Positions 44,556 through 51,884 are shown, counted from the stretch's first letter. The stretch is DNA of 64,000 bases from Halocalculus aciditolerans (GCF_014647475.1 NZ_BMPG01000005.1:1-64000), one strand, 5' to 3'. Notes: generated by a model not told the origin, from the sequence alone. Numbers and translations are program-made.

Positions 44556-45370
44556 GCGACGACATCCGCGAGCTCGTCGAGGACCTCGCCGCCGAAGTCG
44601 AGGAACTCCGTGAGGAAACCGAGGACCTCCGCGAAGAGAACGCGGAGATTCGAGACGAAAACGAGCAGCTACGCGAGCGCGTCGACGAGCAGGAGCAGAC
44701 TATCGAAGCGCTCAGCGCCCGGTTCGAGGCGCGGAGTGAGAGCACCTGGAGCGCCGTCGCGGAGCTCCAATCCCGTGAACTCGAGAAGGGCGCACACCTC
44801 CGCTACGACAACGTCTCCCCGTTCGAGTACGACCTCGACGTCGCCGAGGGCCGCCTCGAGCGCATCGAGAAAGACGAGGGGAAGTTCGCTCGCCTCCCCG
44901 GCGGCGACGATCCCCTCGGTCGTGGTGGCGAGACGCGCCTCGCTCACGCCGACCTCCTCCCCATCCAGCAGCTCGCGCAGATGGACGACGACATGCTTCG
45001 CGGGCAGGTGGGGAGTCTTCCCTGCCGTCTCGCCGCGAAGGCGTGGAGAGAGCGCCGTGAGGACAACTGGGGCCTCTGGTCGGACGGGAGCGGTGACATC
45101 GACCAGTGGGCCGACGCCTCCGACCTGAAGTCGTGGATCCGTCGCGAAGAGAGCGGTATCAGCGACGAGTACGCGAAGAAACTCGTGTCCAGGACCATCG
45201 ACGCGCTCCTCGACCTCTCGAAGAACCGTCTCGGCGTCACGAAGCGCACTCACCGGAAGGACGGCCTCCGGTACAAGGAGCGCCGCATCGTCCTGAAGAG
45301 CGACGTGAGCATTCCCGGTGAGACGCCCGAACAGGAGGACGCTCCGGAGACAGGAGTCGTCCACGGTTGA
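44552..45370 (+). CDS. Coiled-coil protein with possible C-terminal winged helix
   Basis: 272 residues. The first 60 form a strong coiled coil (DLAAEVEELREETEDLREENAEIRDENEQL). A middle acidic domain follows, with DLLPIQQLAQM. The C-terminal about 85 residues look like a DNA-binding winged helix: DLKSWIRREESGISDEYAKKLVSRTIDALLDLSKNRLGVTKR then KERRIVLKS. The first large gene after attL, it could be a replication or partition protein, but I do not recognise a known initiator. It is coupled to the CxxC gene. Confidence 0.68.
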   Translation: MSDDIRELVEDLAAEVEELREETEDLREENAEIRDENEQLRERVDEQEQTIEALSARFEARSESTWSAVAELQSRELEKGAHLRYDNVSPFEYDLDVAEGRLERIEKDEGKFARLPGGDDPLGRGGETRLAHADLLPIQQLAQMDDDMLRGQVGSLPCRLAAKAWRERREDNWGLWSDGSGDIDQWADASDLKSWIRREESGISDEYAKKLVSRTIDALLDLSKNRLGVTKRTHRKDGLRYKERRIVLKSDVSIPGETPEQEDAPETGVVHG

Positions 45371-45586
45371 CCACGTCCCCGGGGCCCGAACAGGGCCTCT
45401 CTCGTCGAAAGACGACAAACCTCTAACAACACAAACCTAACGCGGCTGGCACGATACGGTGTTAGTGTGGTATGACTACCTGAGGGTAAATCCTCTCGAA
45501 CGGCGTCGACGGCAGTAGGCCGGAGACCCGTGAGGGAGGTTGTACGGTGGACGACTCCTGTCCCCGGACATGCGGAATACATCACG
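45371..45586. other. Gene-free stretch within the element
   Basis: 216 bp between two element genes. A tract CTAACAACACAAACCTAACG near 45421 is AT-rich for this genome, and a TAGTGTGGTATGAC segment near 45463-45476 could hold a promoter for the membrane protein. Nothing else is seen. Confidence 0.35.
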
Positions 45587-46141
45587 ATGCTCGAGAAACC
45601 ACGTCCCGTCTCGTATCGCTCTCGAACGCTCGGAACACGCCTCGCGGTCGCGTCGACCTGCCGTCGACTCGTCGACGTCCTCTCCCCCGTTCGAGTCGCG
45701 GCCCTCCTGGTCGCCGCGCTCTGGCTCGGCCCGCTCGTCCTCGTTCCGATCGGCGTCGCCGTCGCCCTCCAGGAGGGACCGCCGGTCGTCGAGCCCGTTC
45801 GCTTCGACGTCCTCCGCTGGCTCCGCGCCGACCCACTACGCGCGGACGCGGTCGCCATCCTCGCCGTTCACGGACTCGCCGACGGACTCTCGACCGTGCT
45901 CGCCGACTCCTTGGGTCCGTTCGGCAGCGCCGAGAGTAATCCACTCGTCGCGCAGCTCCTCGAGGCCGGCCCGGTCGCGACAGTCGTCGGACTGACGGGG
46001 GCGGCCGCACTCGTCGCCGCGATCTACCCGCGCGCCGCCGGCCACCGGCACGTTCCCGACTGGTTCGGGAGAGCTCTCGTCCTCCTCGGCTCGCTCGTTG
46101 TCGCGAACAACGTCGCCGTCGCTCTCGGTTTCGGCGTCTAA
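45587..46141 (+). CDS. Membrane protein, DUF5658-like
   Basis: 184 residues from ATG 45587 (an in-frame GTG at 45530 would add 19 residues). Four hydrophobic segments are evident. The block VHGLADGLSTVLADSLGPFGSAESNPLVAQLL resembles the D-x-x-S/T-T ... G-x-x-E-x-N-P pattern of small DUF5658-type membrane proteins found in haloarchaea and their elements. Function unknown; it might be a virion or conjugation membrane protein. Confidence 0.62.
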   Translation: MLEKPRPVSYRSRTLGTRLAVASTCRRLVDVLSPVRVAALLVAALWLGPLVLVPIGVAVALQEGPPVVEPVRFDVLRWLRADPLRADAVAILAVHGLADGLSTVLADSLGPFGSAESNPLVAQLLEAGPVATVVGLTGAAALVAAIYPRAAGHRHVPDWFGRALVLLGSLVVANNVAVALGFGV

Positions 46142-46311
46142 CCTCGGTTTCTCCGCTCTCGCCCCTCGTAGAGCAGGGTTTCTGGAACGCTTCCCCTACC
46201 CTGTCGACCTCGAAAACACCGCTCCGCACGTTCGATTCGATGAAAATATCGTTTCCGACGAAAATCGGGGGTCGGTCAGGGTCGTCCGTCCGAGGTTCTC
46301 GGCCATGGAGG

Positions 46312-46334
46312 GGGCATATAGTATAGATATAAGC
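46312..46334. promoter_or_regulatory. AT-rich promoter-like tract
   Basis: CATATAGTATAGATATAAG is the most AT-rich stretch of the element and contains TATA-like sequence on both strands. It lies in the 273-bp gap (46142-46414) between the membrane protein and the 3' end of the ATPase gene, where no gene start is obvious. It could drive a short transcript antisense to the ATPase or a missed small gene. Confidence 0.4.
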
Positions 46335-46414
46335 CGAGGTGGGGGTGGGGCGTGAGCGTGGACACGGAGGAAAAGCGAAGATGGCGTCGGGGTCGGAGTG
46401 GGTTCGTGTCCGCG

Positions 46415-47224
46415 TTAGTTGCCGTCGGCGTCCACGAGGTCTCGATGGTCGCCATCCTGCCACTCGCGAACGCGGTCGCCGACCCAACTCTTGCCGTAAG
46501 GGACGAGAGCAGCGGCGTCGCGGTAGTTCATGCCGTCGTCGTCGTTCCACGGCTGGCAGGCGCGGAGAGCCGTCTCGATGGCTTGCTGTTTCGCCGCGGC
46601 CTTCGCGGCTTCGTCTGCCGACGGTGCATCGTCGTCGGCGTCGTCGGCGTCGGTGACGACGCGGAACGCGGACGCTTCGTGTTCGCCGTAGGTTTCGGCG
46701 GTGTCGGTGAGTCCGCTGAAGGAGGCCTCTTCGGTGAACGAGGCGGTTCCGCCTTCGCTCGTAAGGAGTTTCACTTTCGTGGGGTCTTCGCGCGAGGGTT
46801 TCTGGAAGGCTCCGGTGGCGAGCCGGCGAATGTCCTTCCCGGTGTCGTTCTCGGTGTGGCCGATGAGGAGCGCGGAGCCCTGCTTGGGGTAGTCGTCGCC
46901 GTCTTCCTCCTTCCGGATGTACTTGAGGAACTTCGCCATCGCGGTGACGGCCTTCGAGTCTTCGCCGGAGCTCGAGATTGACTGCGCGACTTCGTCGAGG
47001 AGGAGGAGCGTCGGGCCGTCGATGCTCCCCATGAGGTCGCGGGCGGCTTCCGAGTCTTCGGCGTAGCGGTCGGCGCGCGCCCAGCTCGTGATGTTGGTGA
47101 TGACCGTGCCGCCGGTCTTCGCTCGCCAGGCGCTCGCGACGTCGATGGCGGTCGCGGTCTTCCCGCTCCCGGGCGGGCCGAGAGCGAGGTAGATCGCGCC
47201 CTCGTCGCGGAGGGCGTTGCTCAT
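46415..47224 (-). CDS. P-loop ATPase of the integrated element
   Basis: 269 residues. Walker A is LALGPPGSGKTATAID at about 13-28; Walker B is PTLLLLDEVAQS at about 71-82; then MAKFLKYIRKEE and SALLIGHTENDTGKDIRRL. The C-terminal 70 residues look like a helix-turn-helix (MNYRDAAALVPYGKSWVGDRVREWQDG). Such ATPases occur in haloarchaeal pleolipoviruses and plasmids, perhaps for packaging or DNA transfer. The same frame stays open 36 codons further upstream to a TGA near 47332 with coding-like sequence (VSVLQGGIGLTDNSGDGADAIDA) but no ATG or GTG, so the true start is uncertain. Confidence 0.82.
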   Translation of the reverse strand: MSNALRDEGAIYLALGPPGSGKTATAIDVASAWRAKTGGTVITNITSWARADRYAEDSEAARDLMGSIDGPTLLLLDEVAQSISSSGEDSKAVTAMAKFLKYIRKEEDGDDYPKQGSALLIGHTENDTGKDIRRLATGAFQKPSREDPTKVKLLTSEGGTASFTEEASFSGLTDTAETYGEHEASAFRVVTDADDADDDAPSADEAAKAAAKQQAIETALRACQPWNDDDGMNYRDAAALVPYGKSWVGDRVREWQDGDHRDLVDADGN

Positions 47225-47337
47225 CGCGTCGATGGCGTCGGCTCCGTCGCCGGAGTTATCGGTGAGGCCGATGCCGCCCTGGAGGACGGAGACGTTGCCT
47301 TCGTCGCTTCGTCGCTTTTCCGGGAATCATCGCGGAC

Positions 47338-47445
47338 ATGTTCGGCGTCACTTGGTGGTGGGCGTACCCAGTTGTCGCCCTGGTACTCGTCGCGTCGTGG
47401 TTCACACCGCTATTCGTCGAGACCGCCCAGAGGTGGTGCGCGTGA
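47338..47445 (+). CDS. 35-residue single-helix membrane peptide
   Basis: MFGVTWWWAYPVVALVLVAS then WFTPLFVETAQRWCA. One hydrophobic helix covers most of the peptide. It begins the chain of overlapping genes: the GTG of the J-domain gene lies inside its end (4-nt overlap GTGA). It lies opposite the region just upstream of the ATPase gene. Function unknown. Confidence 0.6.
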   Translation: MFGVTWWWAYPVVALVLVASWFTPLFVETAQRWCA

Positions 47446-48041
47446 GCGACGACTTCCAGTGGCCGGCCGGGTTCGACCGAACGCCCGCGTCGGACCGCAA
47501 ACGGTACCCCGGCGGCTTCGAGGTCTCGCGCACGACCGCGTTCGAGAGCATCCTCGAGGAGCTCGAGAAGTTCGACGCGGTGAACGTCGACGTTCAGACG
47601 ACGGTCCCCCACACGGCGCGGAACCCGAATGTCCCGTACAAGGACCGCGACCCGGACGACCCGGCGGTCGTCGTCTACTTCGACAGGGACGGACGCCGCT
47701 ACGCGGTGCCGTGCGACCGTTGGAACAACCTCCGCGACAACGCGCGGGCCATCGCGAAGTACCTCGACGCGAAGCGGGCCATCGAGCGGTACGGCGTCGC
47801 GACGCTCGAGACGGAGATGAGCACGCAGGCGCTCCCAAGCGGTGACGATGACGTCGTCGTCGCGGGCGACGGACGGCGGGAGCCTCACGAAGTGCTCGGT
47901 GTCTCTCCGAACGCGCCCGAGAGTGTGGTCGAAGCCGCGGCCCGTCAGCTGAAGAAGGAAACGCATCCCGACCAACCCGACGGCGACGAGCAGGCGTTCA
48001 AGAGCGTCGTCCGGGCCGAGGAGGTGATGCTCGGTGAGTGA
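47442..48041 (+). CDS. J-domain (DnaJ-like) protein on the mobile element
   Basis: 199 residues from GTG 47442. Residues 148-196 are a J-domain: EPHEVLGVSPNAPESVVEAAARQLKKETHPDQPDGDEQAFKSVVRAEEVM, with the invariant HPD at 175-177 that stimulates DnaK-type ATPases. The N-terminal 145 residues are an unknown domain with FESILEELEKFDAVNVDVQ and AVVVYFDRDGRRYAVPCDRW. No DnaK or GrpE is on the element, so it probably recruits the host chaperone. It overlaps its neighbours by 4 and 8 nt. Confidence 0.82.
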   Translation: MSDDFQWPAGFDRTPASDRKRYPGGFEVSRTTAFESILEELEKFDAVNVDVQTTVPHTARNPNVPYKDRDPDDPAVVVYFDRDGRRYAVPCDRWNNLRDNARAIAKYLDAKRAIERYGVATLETEMSTQALPSGDDDVVVAGDGRREPHEVLGVSPNAPESVVEAAARQLKKETHPDQPDGDEQAFKSVVRAEEVMLGE

Positions 48042-48261
48042 CTCCGAGAAGAGCGCCGACGTGGTGGAACTCTCGCAGGAGCAGATCGACGACCTCGCCA
48101 ACGGCGGCACCGCGTGGATATCGACCGACAAGCGCTTTCTCGCCCTCGCTCACGAAGACCGCTTCTCCCAGGTTCTCGACGAGGTCGCCGACGCGGCCAG
48201 CGAGGACGAAGTCGTACTCGAGCGCATCCGCGAGAAGTCCGGGGAGGTGAACGAGGCGTGA
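48034..48261 (+). CDS. Small acidic protein of the element
   Basis: 75 residues from GTG 48034, overlapping the J-domain gene by 8 nt (GTGAGTGA). Acidic and helical (ELSQEQIDDLANGG ... FSQVLDEVADAASEDEVVLERI). No known family. Confidence 0.65.
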   Translation: MSDSEKSADVVELSQEQIDDLANGGTAWISTDKRFLALAHEDRFSQVLDEVADAASEDEVVLERIREKSGEVNEA

Positions 48262-48530
48262 GCGGAACTGAACGCCGAAGCGGGAGACGCATGAGAGCGC
48301 TGTCCTATCTGCTCAACGCGGGCCTCGTCGCGGCCGCTGTGGTCGGCGACTACGTCACTGCCGGCCGCCACCGAGGTCGTCGCGAGCGCGACGTCGACGC
48401 CGGATGCGAGGTCATCACGGAGGAAGAGGAGTGTGGCGAGCGCGACGGCGTGGAGGCCGTTCCGCTCGGCGAGGACTTCGAGATAGCCGCGTGCCCCGAA
48501 CACGCTCCCGGAATGGTGATCTATCAATGA
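48258..48530 (+). CDS. Small protein with a hydrophobic segment and three Cys
   Basis: 90 residues from GTG 48258 (4-nt overlap). ALSYLLNAGLVAAAVVGDYV near the N-terminus may span or enter the membrane. The C-terminal part has three Cys residues (GCEVI, EECGE, AACPEH). No known family. A second ATG 11 codons in is an alternative start. Confidence 0.6.
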   Translation: MSGTERRSGRRMRALSYLLNAGLVAAAVVGDYVTAGRHRGRRERDVDAGCEVITEEEECGERDGVEAVPLGEDFEIAACPEHAPGMVIYQ

Positions 48531-48841
48531 GCGACGAGCATCGCGATGTCCACGTGCACGCGGACCTCAATGCGGTCGAGCACAAGCTCGCGGCGAATCT
48601 CCCCGCCGACGAGGTTGCCTTCTGGACGGTCAACGGGATGCCCCGACAGACGGGAGCGGGAGCGCGGATCGTGTTTTCGACCAACGACCGCGTCGTCGCG
48701 GAAGGCGAGATCGTGGACGTGGTGGACGGTCGAATCTGGTTCGATGGCCTCGAGGAGACGGACGGAGAGGTCATCCCGGCTATCCAGCCACCGACTCGAG
48801 GGTTCAAGTACGGTCCTGCGGTCCAGGAGGGGTCGCCTTGA
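48527..48841 (+). CDS. ASCH/PUA-like small protein
   Basis: 104 residues from ATG 48527 (ATGA overlap). The middle, GAGARIVFSTNDRVVAEGEIVDVVDGRIWFDGLEE, resembles the beta-barrel core of ASCH/EVE-type RNA-binding domains, which have a GD+I+F...R+IAEGEI pattern. The resemblance is suggestive only. If right, it might act on modified RNA or DNA. Confidence 0.55.
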   Translation: MSDEHRDVHVHADLNAVEHKLAANLPADEVAFWTVNGMPRQTGAGARIVFSTNDRVVAEGEIVDVVDGRIWFDGLEETDGEVIPAIQPPTRGFKYGPAVQEGSP

Positions 48842-49116
48842 GCACCCAGAAGACGAAGCCCGAGGAGGCGACGAAGCGGAGTATCGCCCTCGAAGCGGCG
48901 ATTCGGACTGCGATGGAGCAGGAGCGCTCGCGTCGCTGGCACCCGACGGTGAACGTCCCGGACGTTCGGGAGCGCCTCGAGGCCAAGGTGTCGGATCGGA
49001 CCATCCGGCGCGCCCTCCAAGACGCGCGCGCCTTGGGCTGGGTGTCGAAGCGCCACGACCGGTCGACGAAGTTCGAGCCGGGCGAGAAGGCGGAGGTGTT
49101 CGGTCCCGATGAGTGA
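48838..49116 (+). CDS. Winged-helix DNA-binding protein
   Basis: 92 residues from TTG 48838, overlapping the previous stop by 4 nt (TTGA). The core is WHPTVNVPDVRERLEAKVSDRTIRRALQDARALGWVSKR, a typical winged helix with a recognition helix and a wing ending STKFEPG. It precedes the repeat cluster of CACATCTGGCCG sites and is a good candidate to bind them. Confidence 0.72.
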   Translation: MSTQKTKPEEATKRSIALEAAIRTAMEQERSRRWHPTVNVPDVRERLEAKVSDRTIRRALQDARALGWVSKRHDRSTKFEPGEKAEVFGPDE

Positions 49117-49399
49117 CGTCGACGACGTCCAGGCCACGGCCACATCTGGCCGGAGTGTCGTCGACGTCGACGGCCTTCAGTCGCATCCGGACGTTCCGCG
49201 TCGACGCGCATCGGACGCATCCGTCCGTTATTCGCGAGCTCCCGGTCGGACACATCTGGCCGTTCCCCGATATCCGGGCCCGGCCACATCTGGACGGAGC
49301 TTCGTCGACGCCGGCGAGCCCGGAAACATCTGTCCGTTGTTCGCGAGCTCCCGGTCGGCCACATCTGGCCGGTCTCTCGACGAACGGAGGTCGCGATGA
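49109..49399 (+). CDS. Possible gene overlying a palindromic repeat cluster
   Basis: A 96-residue frame from ATG 49109 fits the overlap chain (8 nt before, 4 nt after). A second frame (GTG 49113 to 49403) fits equally well. The first frame has three ATSGRS repeats, which result from the DNA repeats it contains. Neither frame shows a known domain. The region may be a cis-acting DNA site rather than a gene. Confidence 0.4.
   Translation: MSDVDDVQATATSGRSVVDVDGLQSHPDVPRRRASDASVRYSRAPGRTHLAVPRYPGPATSGRSFVDAGEPGNICPLFASSRSATSGRSLDERRSR
49137..49371. repeat. Cluster of five palindromic CACATCTGG sites
   Basis: CACATCTGGCCG or close variants begin at 49141, 49251, 49285, 49325 and 49360. The best sites (49137-49152 and 49356-49371) are inverted repeats, CGGCCA-CATC-TGGCCG. 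Two sites also share a 40-bp context (49223-49262 and 49332-49371, 38 of 40 identical). They lie between a winged-helix gene and an AbrB-like gene upstream of the integrase. Operator, partition site or origin iterons are all possible. Confidence 0.85.
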
Positions 49400-49650
49400 C
49401 TGAGTCCGAAGAGCGCGGAAGCTACGAGCGTCACCGGCCGGATCTCCCGCGTCGCTACACAGTCTCGAAGGCGGATGGGTCGAAGGTGCTCACGCTCGCC
49501 GCGCCCGTCCTGGACGCAATCGACGCCGACCCCGGCGACGAGGTTGTCGTCCGCCGGACTGACGACGGCGAGGTGGTCCTCGAGGTCGACGACCGCGACT
49601 TCGTGCCGGCGACCTCCCTCGCTCCCTGGCTGGGGTGTGACGATGAGTGA
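49396..49650 (+). CDS. AbrB/SpoVT-type small DNA-binding protein
   Basis: 84 residues. PRRYTVSKADGSKVLTLAAPVLDAIDADPGDEVVVRRTDDGEVVLEVDD is an AbrB-like swapped-hairpin domain. It overlaps its neighbours by 4 and 8 nt. Its place two genes before the integrase fits one of the two small accessory proteins that SNJ2-type integrases need for integration; that assignment is inferred from gene order. Confidence 0.8.
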   Translation: MTESEERGSYERHRPDLPRRYTVSKADGSKVLTLAAPVLDAIDADPGDEVVVRRTDDGEVVLEVDDRDFVPATSLAPWLGCDDE

Positions 49651-49738
49651 AGACGTCCACGCCCGTCGCGTCGCGGAACAACTCCGGCAGGCACAGCGCG
49701 AAGCTGAGGCCGCTCTCGAAGAGGAGGACGACGAGTGA
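49643..49738 (+). CDS. 31-residue helical peptide before the integrase
   Basis: MSEDVHARRVAEQLRQAQRE then an acidic end EEEDDE. It is a single amphipathic helix. It overlaps the AbrB-like gene by 8 nt (ATGAGTGA) and the integrase by 4 nt (GTGA). It could be the second small accessory factor of the integration operon. Confidence 0.65.
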   Translation: MSEDVHARRVAEQLRQAQREAEAALEEEDDE

Positions 49739-50766
49739 GCGACCTCGAACCCCTCGAACCGGAGACGGCTACCCGGATGTACATGGAGGCGCGGAGCGAC
49801 GAACTGAGCGAGGGAACGCTTCAGGGCCACAAGTACCGCCTACAGGCGTTCGTACAGTGGTGCGAGGAGGAGGGAATCGAGAACCTGAACGACCTCGGCG
49901 GCCGCGACCTCTACGGGTACCGCATCTGGCGGCGAGAGGGAAACGGCGAGGACCGGGACCCCATCGCGCCAGTGACGCTCCGCGGACAGCTCTCGACGAT
50001 TCGCGCGTTCCTCCGGTTCTGTGCTGAAGTGGACGCCGTTCCCGAGAGCCTCCGCGAGAAGGTTCCGCTCCCGACAGTGAGCGGCGGTGAGGACGTCTCC
50101 AACACGACGCTTGAGCCCGACCGTGCCGAGGAGATCCTCAACTACCTCGAACGCTACGAGTACGCGAGCCGGAAGCATGTCACCCTCCTCGTGATGTACC
50201 ACACCGGTGCGCGCGTCGGTGCGGTCCGCGGACTGAACCTCTCCGACATCTCTCTCGGAGACGACCCTGGGATCCAGTTCGTCCACCGTCCCGACCAGGG
50301 CTGCCCGCTGAAGAACAAGGAGAAGGGCGAACGCTGGAACGCCATCAGCGTCCGTGTCGCGCGGACACTTCGCCACTACATCGACGGCCCTCGGAACGAG
50401 ATTTACGACGAGTACGGAAACGAACCGCTTCTCACCACCTCGCAGGGGCGCCCGCACCACACGACGATTCGGTCAACGCTCTACACGATCACCCGGCCGT
50501 GCTGGCGGAACGCCGAGTGTCCCCACGACCGCGATCCCGACGAGTGCGAGTATACCCAGTCGGAGCAGATGAGCTCGTGCCCGTCGGCCCGCTCCCCCCA
50601 CGACGTTCGGAGCGGACGCGTCACCGCGTACCGACGACAGGATGTCCCCCGCCGCGTCGTCTCCGACCGCCTCGACGCGAGCGAGGGCGTTCTCGACAAA
50701 CACTATGACCGCCGTAGCGAGCGTGAAAAGGCCGAACAGCGCCGCGACTACCTTCCCGACATCTAA
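49735..50766 (+). CDS. Tyrosine integrase, IntSNJ2 type
   Basis: 343 residues. The N-terminal SAM-like core-binding domain is at about 12-105 (LSEGTLQGHKYRLQAFVQWCEEEG). The catalytic domain has Arg160 in HTGARVGAVRGL, Lys193, H289-x-x-R292 in SPHDVRSGRVT, and Tyr324 in LDKHYDRR. Four cysteines at about 256-282 (CWRNAEC...C...C) form an inserted likely zinc loop. It excises and integrates the element at the 14-bp core. It starts at GTG within the stop of the upstream peptide gene. Confidence 0.93.
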   Translation: MSDLEPLEPETATRMYMEARSDELSEGTLQGHKYRLQAFVQWCEEEGIENLNDLGGRDLYGYRIWRREGNGEDRDPIAPVTLRGQLSTIRAFLRFCAEVDAVPESLREKVPLPTVSGGEDVSNTTLEPDRAEEILNYLERYEYASRKHVTLLVMYHTGARVGAVRGLNLSDISLGDDPGIQFVHRPDQGCPLKNKEKGERWNAISVRVARTLRHYIDGPRNEIYDEYGNEPLLTTSQGRPHHTTIRSTLYTITRPCWRNAECPHDRDPDECEYTQSEQMSSCPSARSPHDVRSGRVTAYRRQDVPRRVVSDRLDASEGVLDKHYDRRSEREKAEQRRDYLPDI

Positions 50767-50813
50767 TCATGAACCACGAAACCAGACCCAGTTTAAGTAG
50801 CCGAGAAGCGCCT

Positions 50814-50827
50814 TCCGACAGGGCCCA
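50814..50827. repeat. Right attachment core (attR)
   Basis: Exact copy of TCCGACAGGGCCCA from the tRNA-Met 3' end, 47 bp after the integrase stop, marking the right boundary of the integrated element. Confidence 0.88.
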
Positions 50828-51300
50828 CGTCTCCGAACGAAGTGAGTAGCGCAGCCCATCGGAGTCGAAGCAGGGAGCAAATCGGAGAGTCGCGACCGTG
50901 GTTCGAATCCTCCCGGGCATATCCCGAAGACACTCATCCTGTAGCGGTACGGAAACCCACGGGGAGACCCGCTTATCCCTCACGCACTCCGGAATCACTC
51001 TCGGTGTCTCGGGCGATTGCTGGCCCAGGTCGTCCGGCGAGTACGAACGCTGCGGTGCGTCCCCGAGCGTCGACGTCTCGCCGTCGAGCAGCGCCCGGTC
51101 GTGTCACCGTCCGGTAGTCGGGGAGTAACTGGGGCTGGCGGCCTTTTTGCGACTCACTCCGCGGCGGTTGATAAGCCCGCCCGGTACTCAGAGCGTTCGG
51201 AGTGTCATACTTCATCGTTAGTTAGCGGCGCTCTCAGGCGCTTGCTCGTGAGTCAGTGTGTCACGGAAGATGGGTTTTCGCTCCCGAATCCCCCATCGCA

Positions 51301-51310
51301 TTTATTAACC
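51301..51310 (+). promoter_or_regulatory. TATA-like element upstream of the pilin genes
   Basis: TTTATTAACC stands out in the sequence. If it drives the pilin operon, the mRNA has a leader of about 130 nt that includes a 7-bp hairpin at 51390-51411, unusual for a haloarchaeon where leaderless genes are common. Confidence 0.45.
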
Positions 51311-51461
51311 TGTCCGGACTACGGACTACCTAAGAACACGTTACCGTAGGATACCGGAGAATGGTCGAGGGGCACCGAAACGCCCTCACCCGTCTGTAAC
51401 GATTCAGACGGCATAAAGACTCCGCGTGGACTGCCCATGCGTGTTCCGAACCACATTAACA

Positions 51462-51884
51462 ATGTCCAAACGCACACTCTCACTCGACTTCGATGTCGAC
51501 GAACGCGGTGTCTCCCCAGTCATTGGGGTCATCCTGATGGTCGCTATCACCGTGATTCTCGCGGCCGTCATCGGCGCGTTCGTCCTCAACCTCGGCAGCA
51601 ACCTCGGAAGTACTGGTCCCAACGCACAACTCTCTGCGAGTTGTGCTCCTTCTTCGGATGGAGTCACTATCTCTCACAAGGGCGGTGACCCTATCAAAGT
51701 CGATGAGGTCACGCTTCAGTCGCCCAGCAGTAATGCGGACTTCAGCCCATCGAGCCCGTTCTCGGTTGGTGACAAAACGACGATAGTCTCTAGCGGTGAT
51801 GTTAGTTCGGGAGACACGGTTACTGTAACGCTCGTCCACAACCCTTCGGAATCCATCCTCATCGACACCGAGGTCAACTGCTAA
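51462..51884 (+). CDS. Type IV pilin-like protein 1
   Basis: 140 residues. The N-terminus DERGVSPVIGVILMVAITVI followed by LAAVIGAFVL is the haloarchaeal type IV pilin motif (DUF1628/pilin_N). Class III signal cleavage by the prepilin peptidase is expected just before GVSP or after the ERG. The C-terminal domain is Ser-rich and beta-structured with one Cys near its middle and a C-terminal Cys. It supports adhesion or biofilm. The adjacent gene is a second pilin; the first 45 residues are nearly identical between them. Confidence 0.92.
   Translation: MSKRTLSLDFDVDERGVSPVIGVILMVAITVILAAVIGAFVLNLGSNLGSTGPNAQLSASCAPSSDGVTISHKGGDPIKVDEVTLQSPSSNADFSPSSPFSVGDKTTIVSSGDVSSGDTVTVTLVHNPSESILIDTEVNC

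Larger units (their letters stand above)
44224..50827. mobile_element. IntSNJ2-type integrated element (provirus or integrative plasmid)
   Basis: 6.6 kb between 14-bp direct repeats at tRNA-Met. The contents are a tiny CxxC gene, a coiled-coil protein, a membrane protein, a minus-strand P-loop ATPase and a chain of overlapping small genes (a membrane peptide, a J-domain protein, several unknowns, a winged helix and an AbrB-like protein), then a tyrosine integrase. IntSNJ2 of temperate pleolipovirus SNJ2 is known to integrate in tRNA-Met with a 14-bp core and to need two small co-transcribed proteins; the gene order here fits that. I did not recognise a spike or a replication initiator, so it may be a plasmid-like or reduced element. 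Confidence 0.88.
50767..51461. other. Gene-free region with attR and promoter signals
   Basis: No convincing gene is seen. It contains attR (50814-50827) and a tRNA-like 3' fragment GTGGTTCGAATCCTCCCGGG at about 50904-50923. TTTATTAACC at 51301-51310 is a strong TATA candidate, and the hairpin CCGTCTG...CAGACGG lies at 51390-51411 in the possible leader of the pilin genes. Confidence 0.5.

Noticed and set aside
46352-46981. Frame antisense to the element ATPase, preceded by a TATA-like tract
   Set aside because: The sequence is a shadow of the ATPase; the promoter-like tract is noted separately but does not make this frame a gene.
50842-51349. Overlapping frames after attR
   Set aside because: None has a domain, a good promoter or a halophile-like composition; the region is better read as intergenic.
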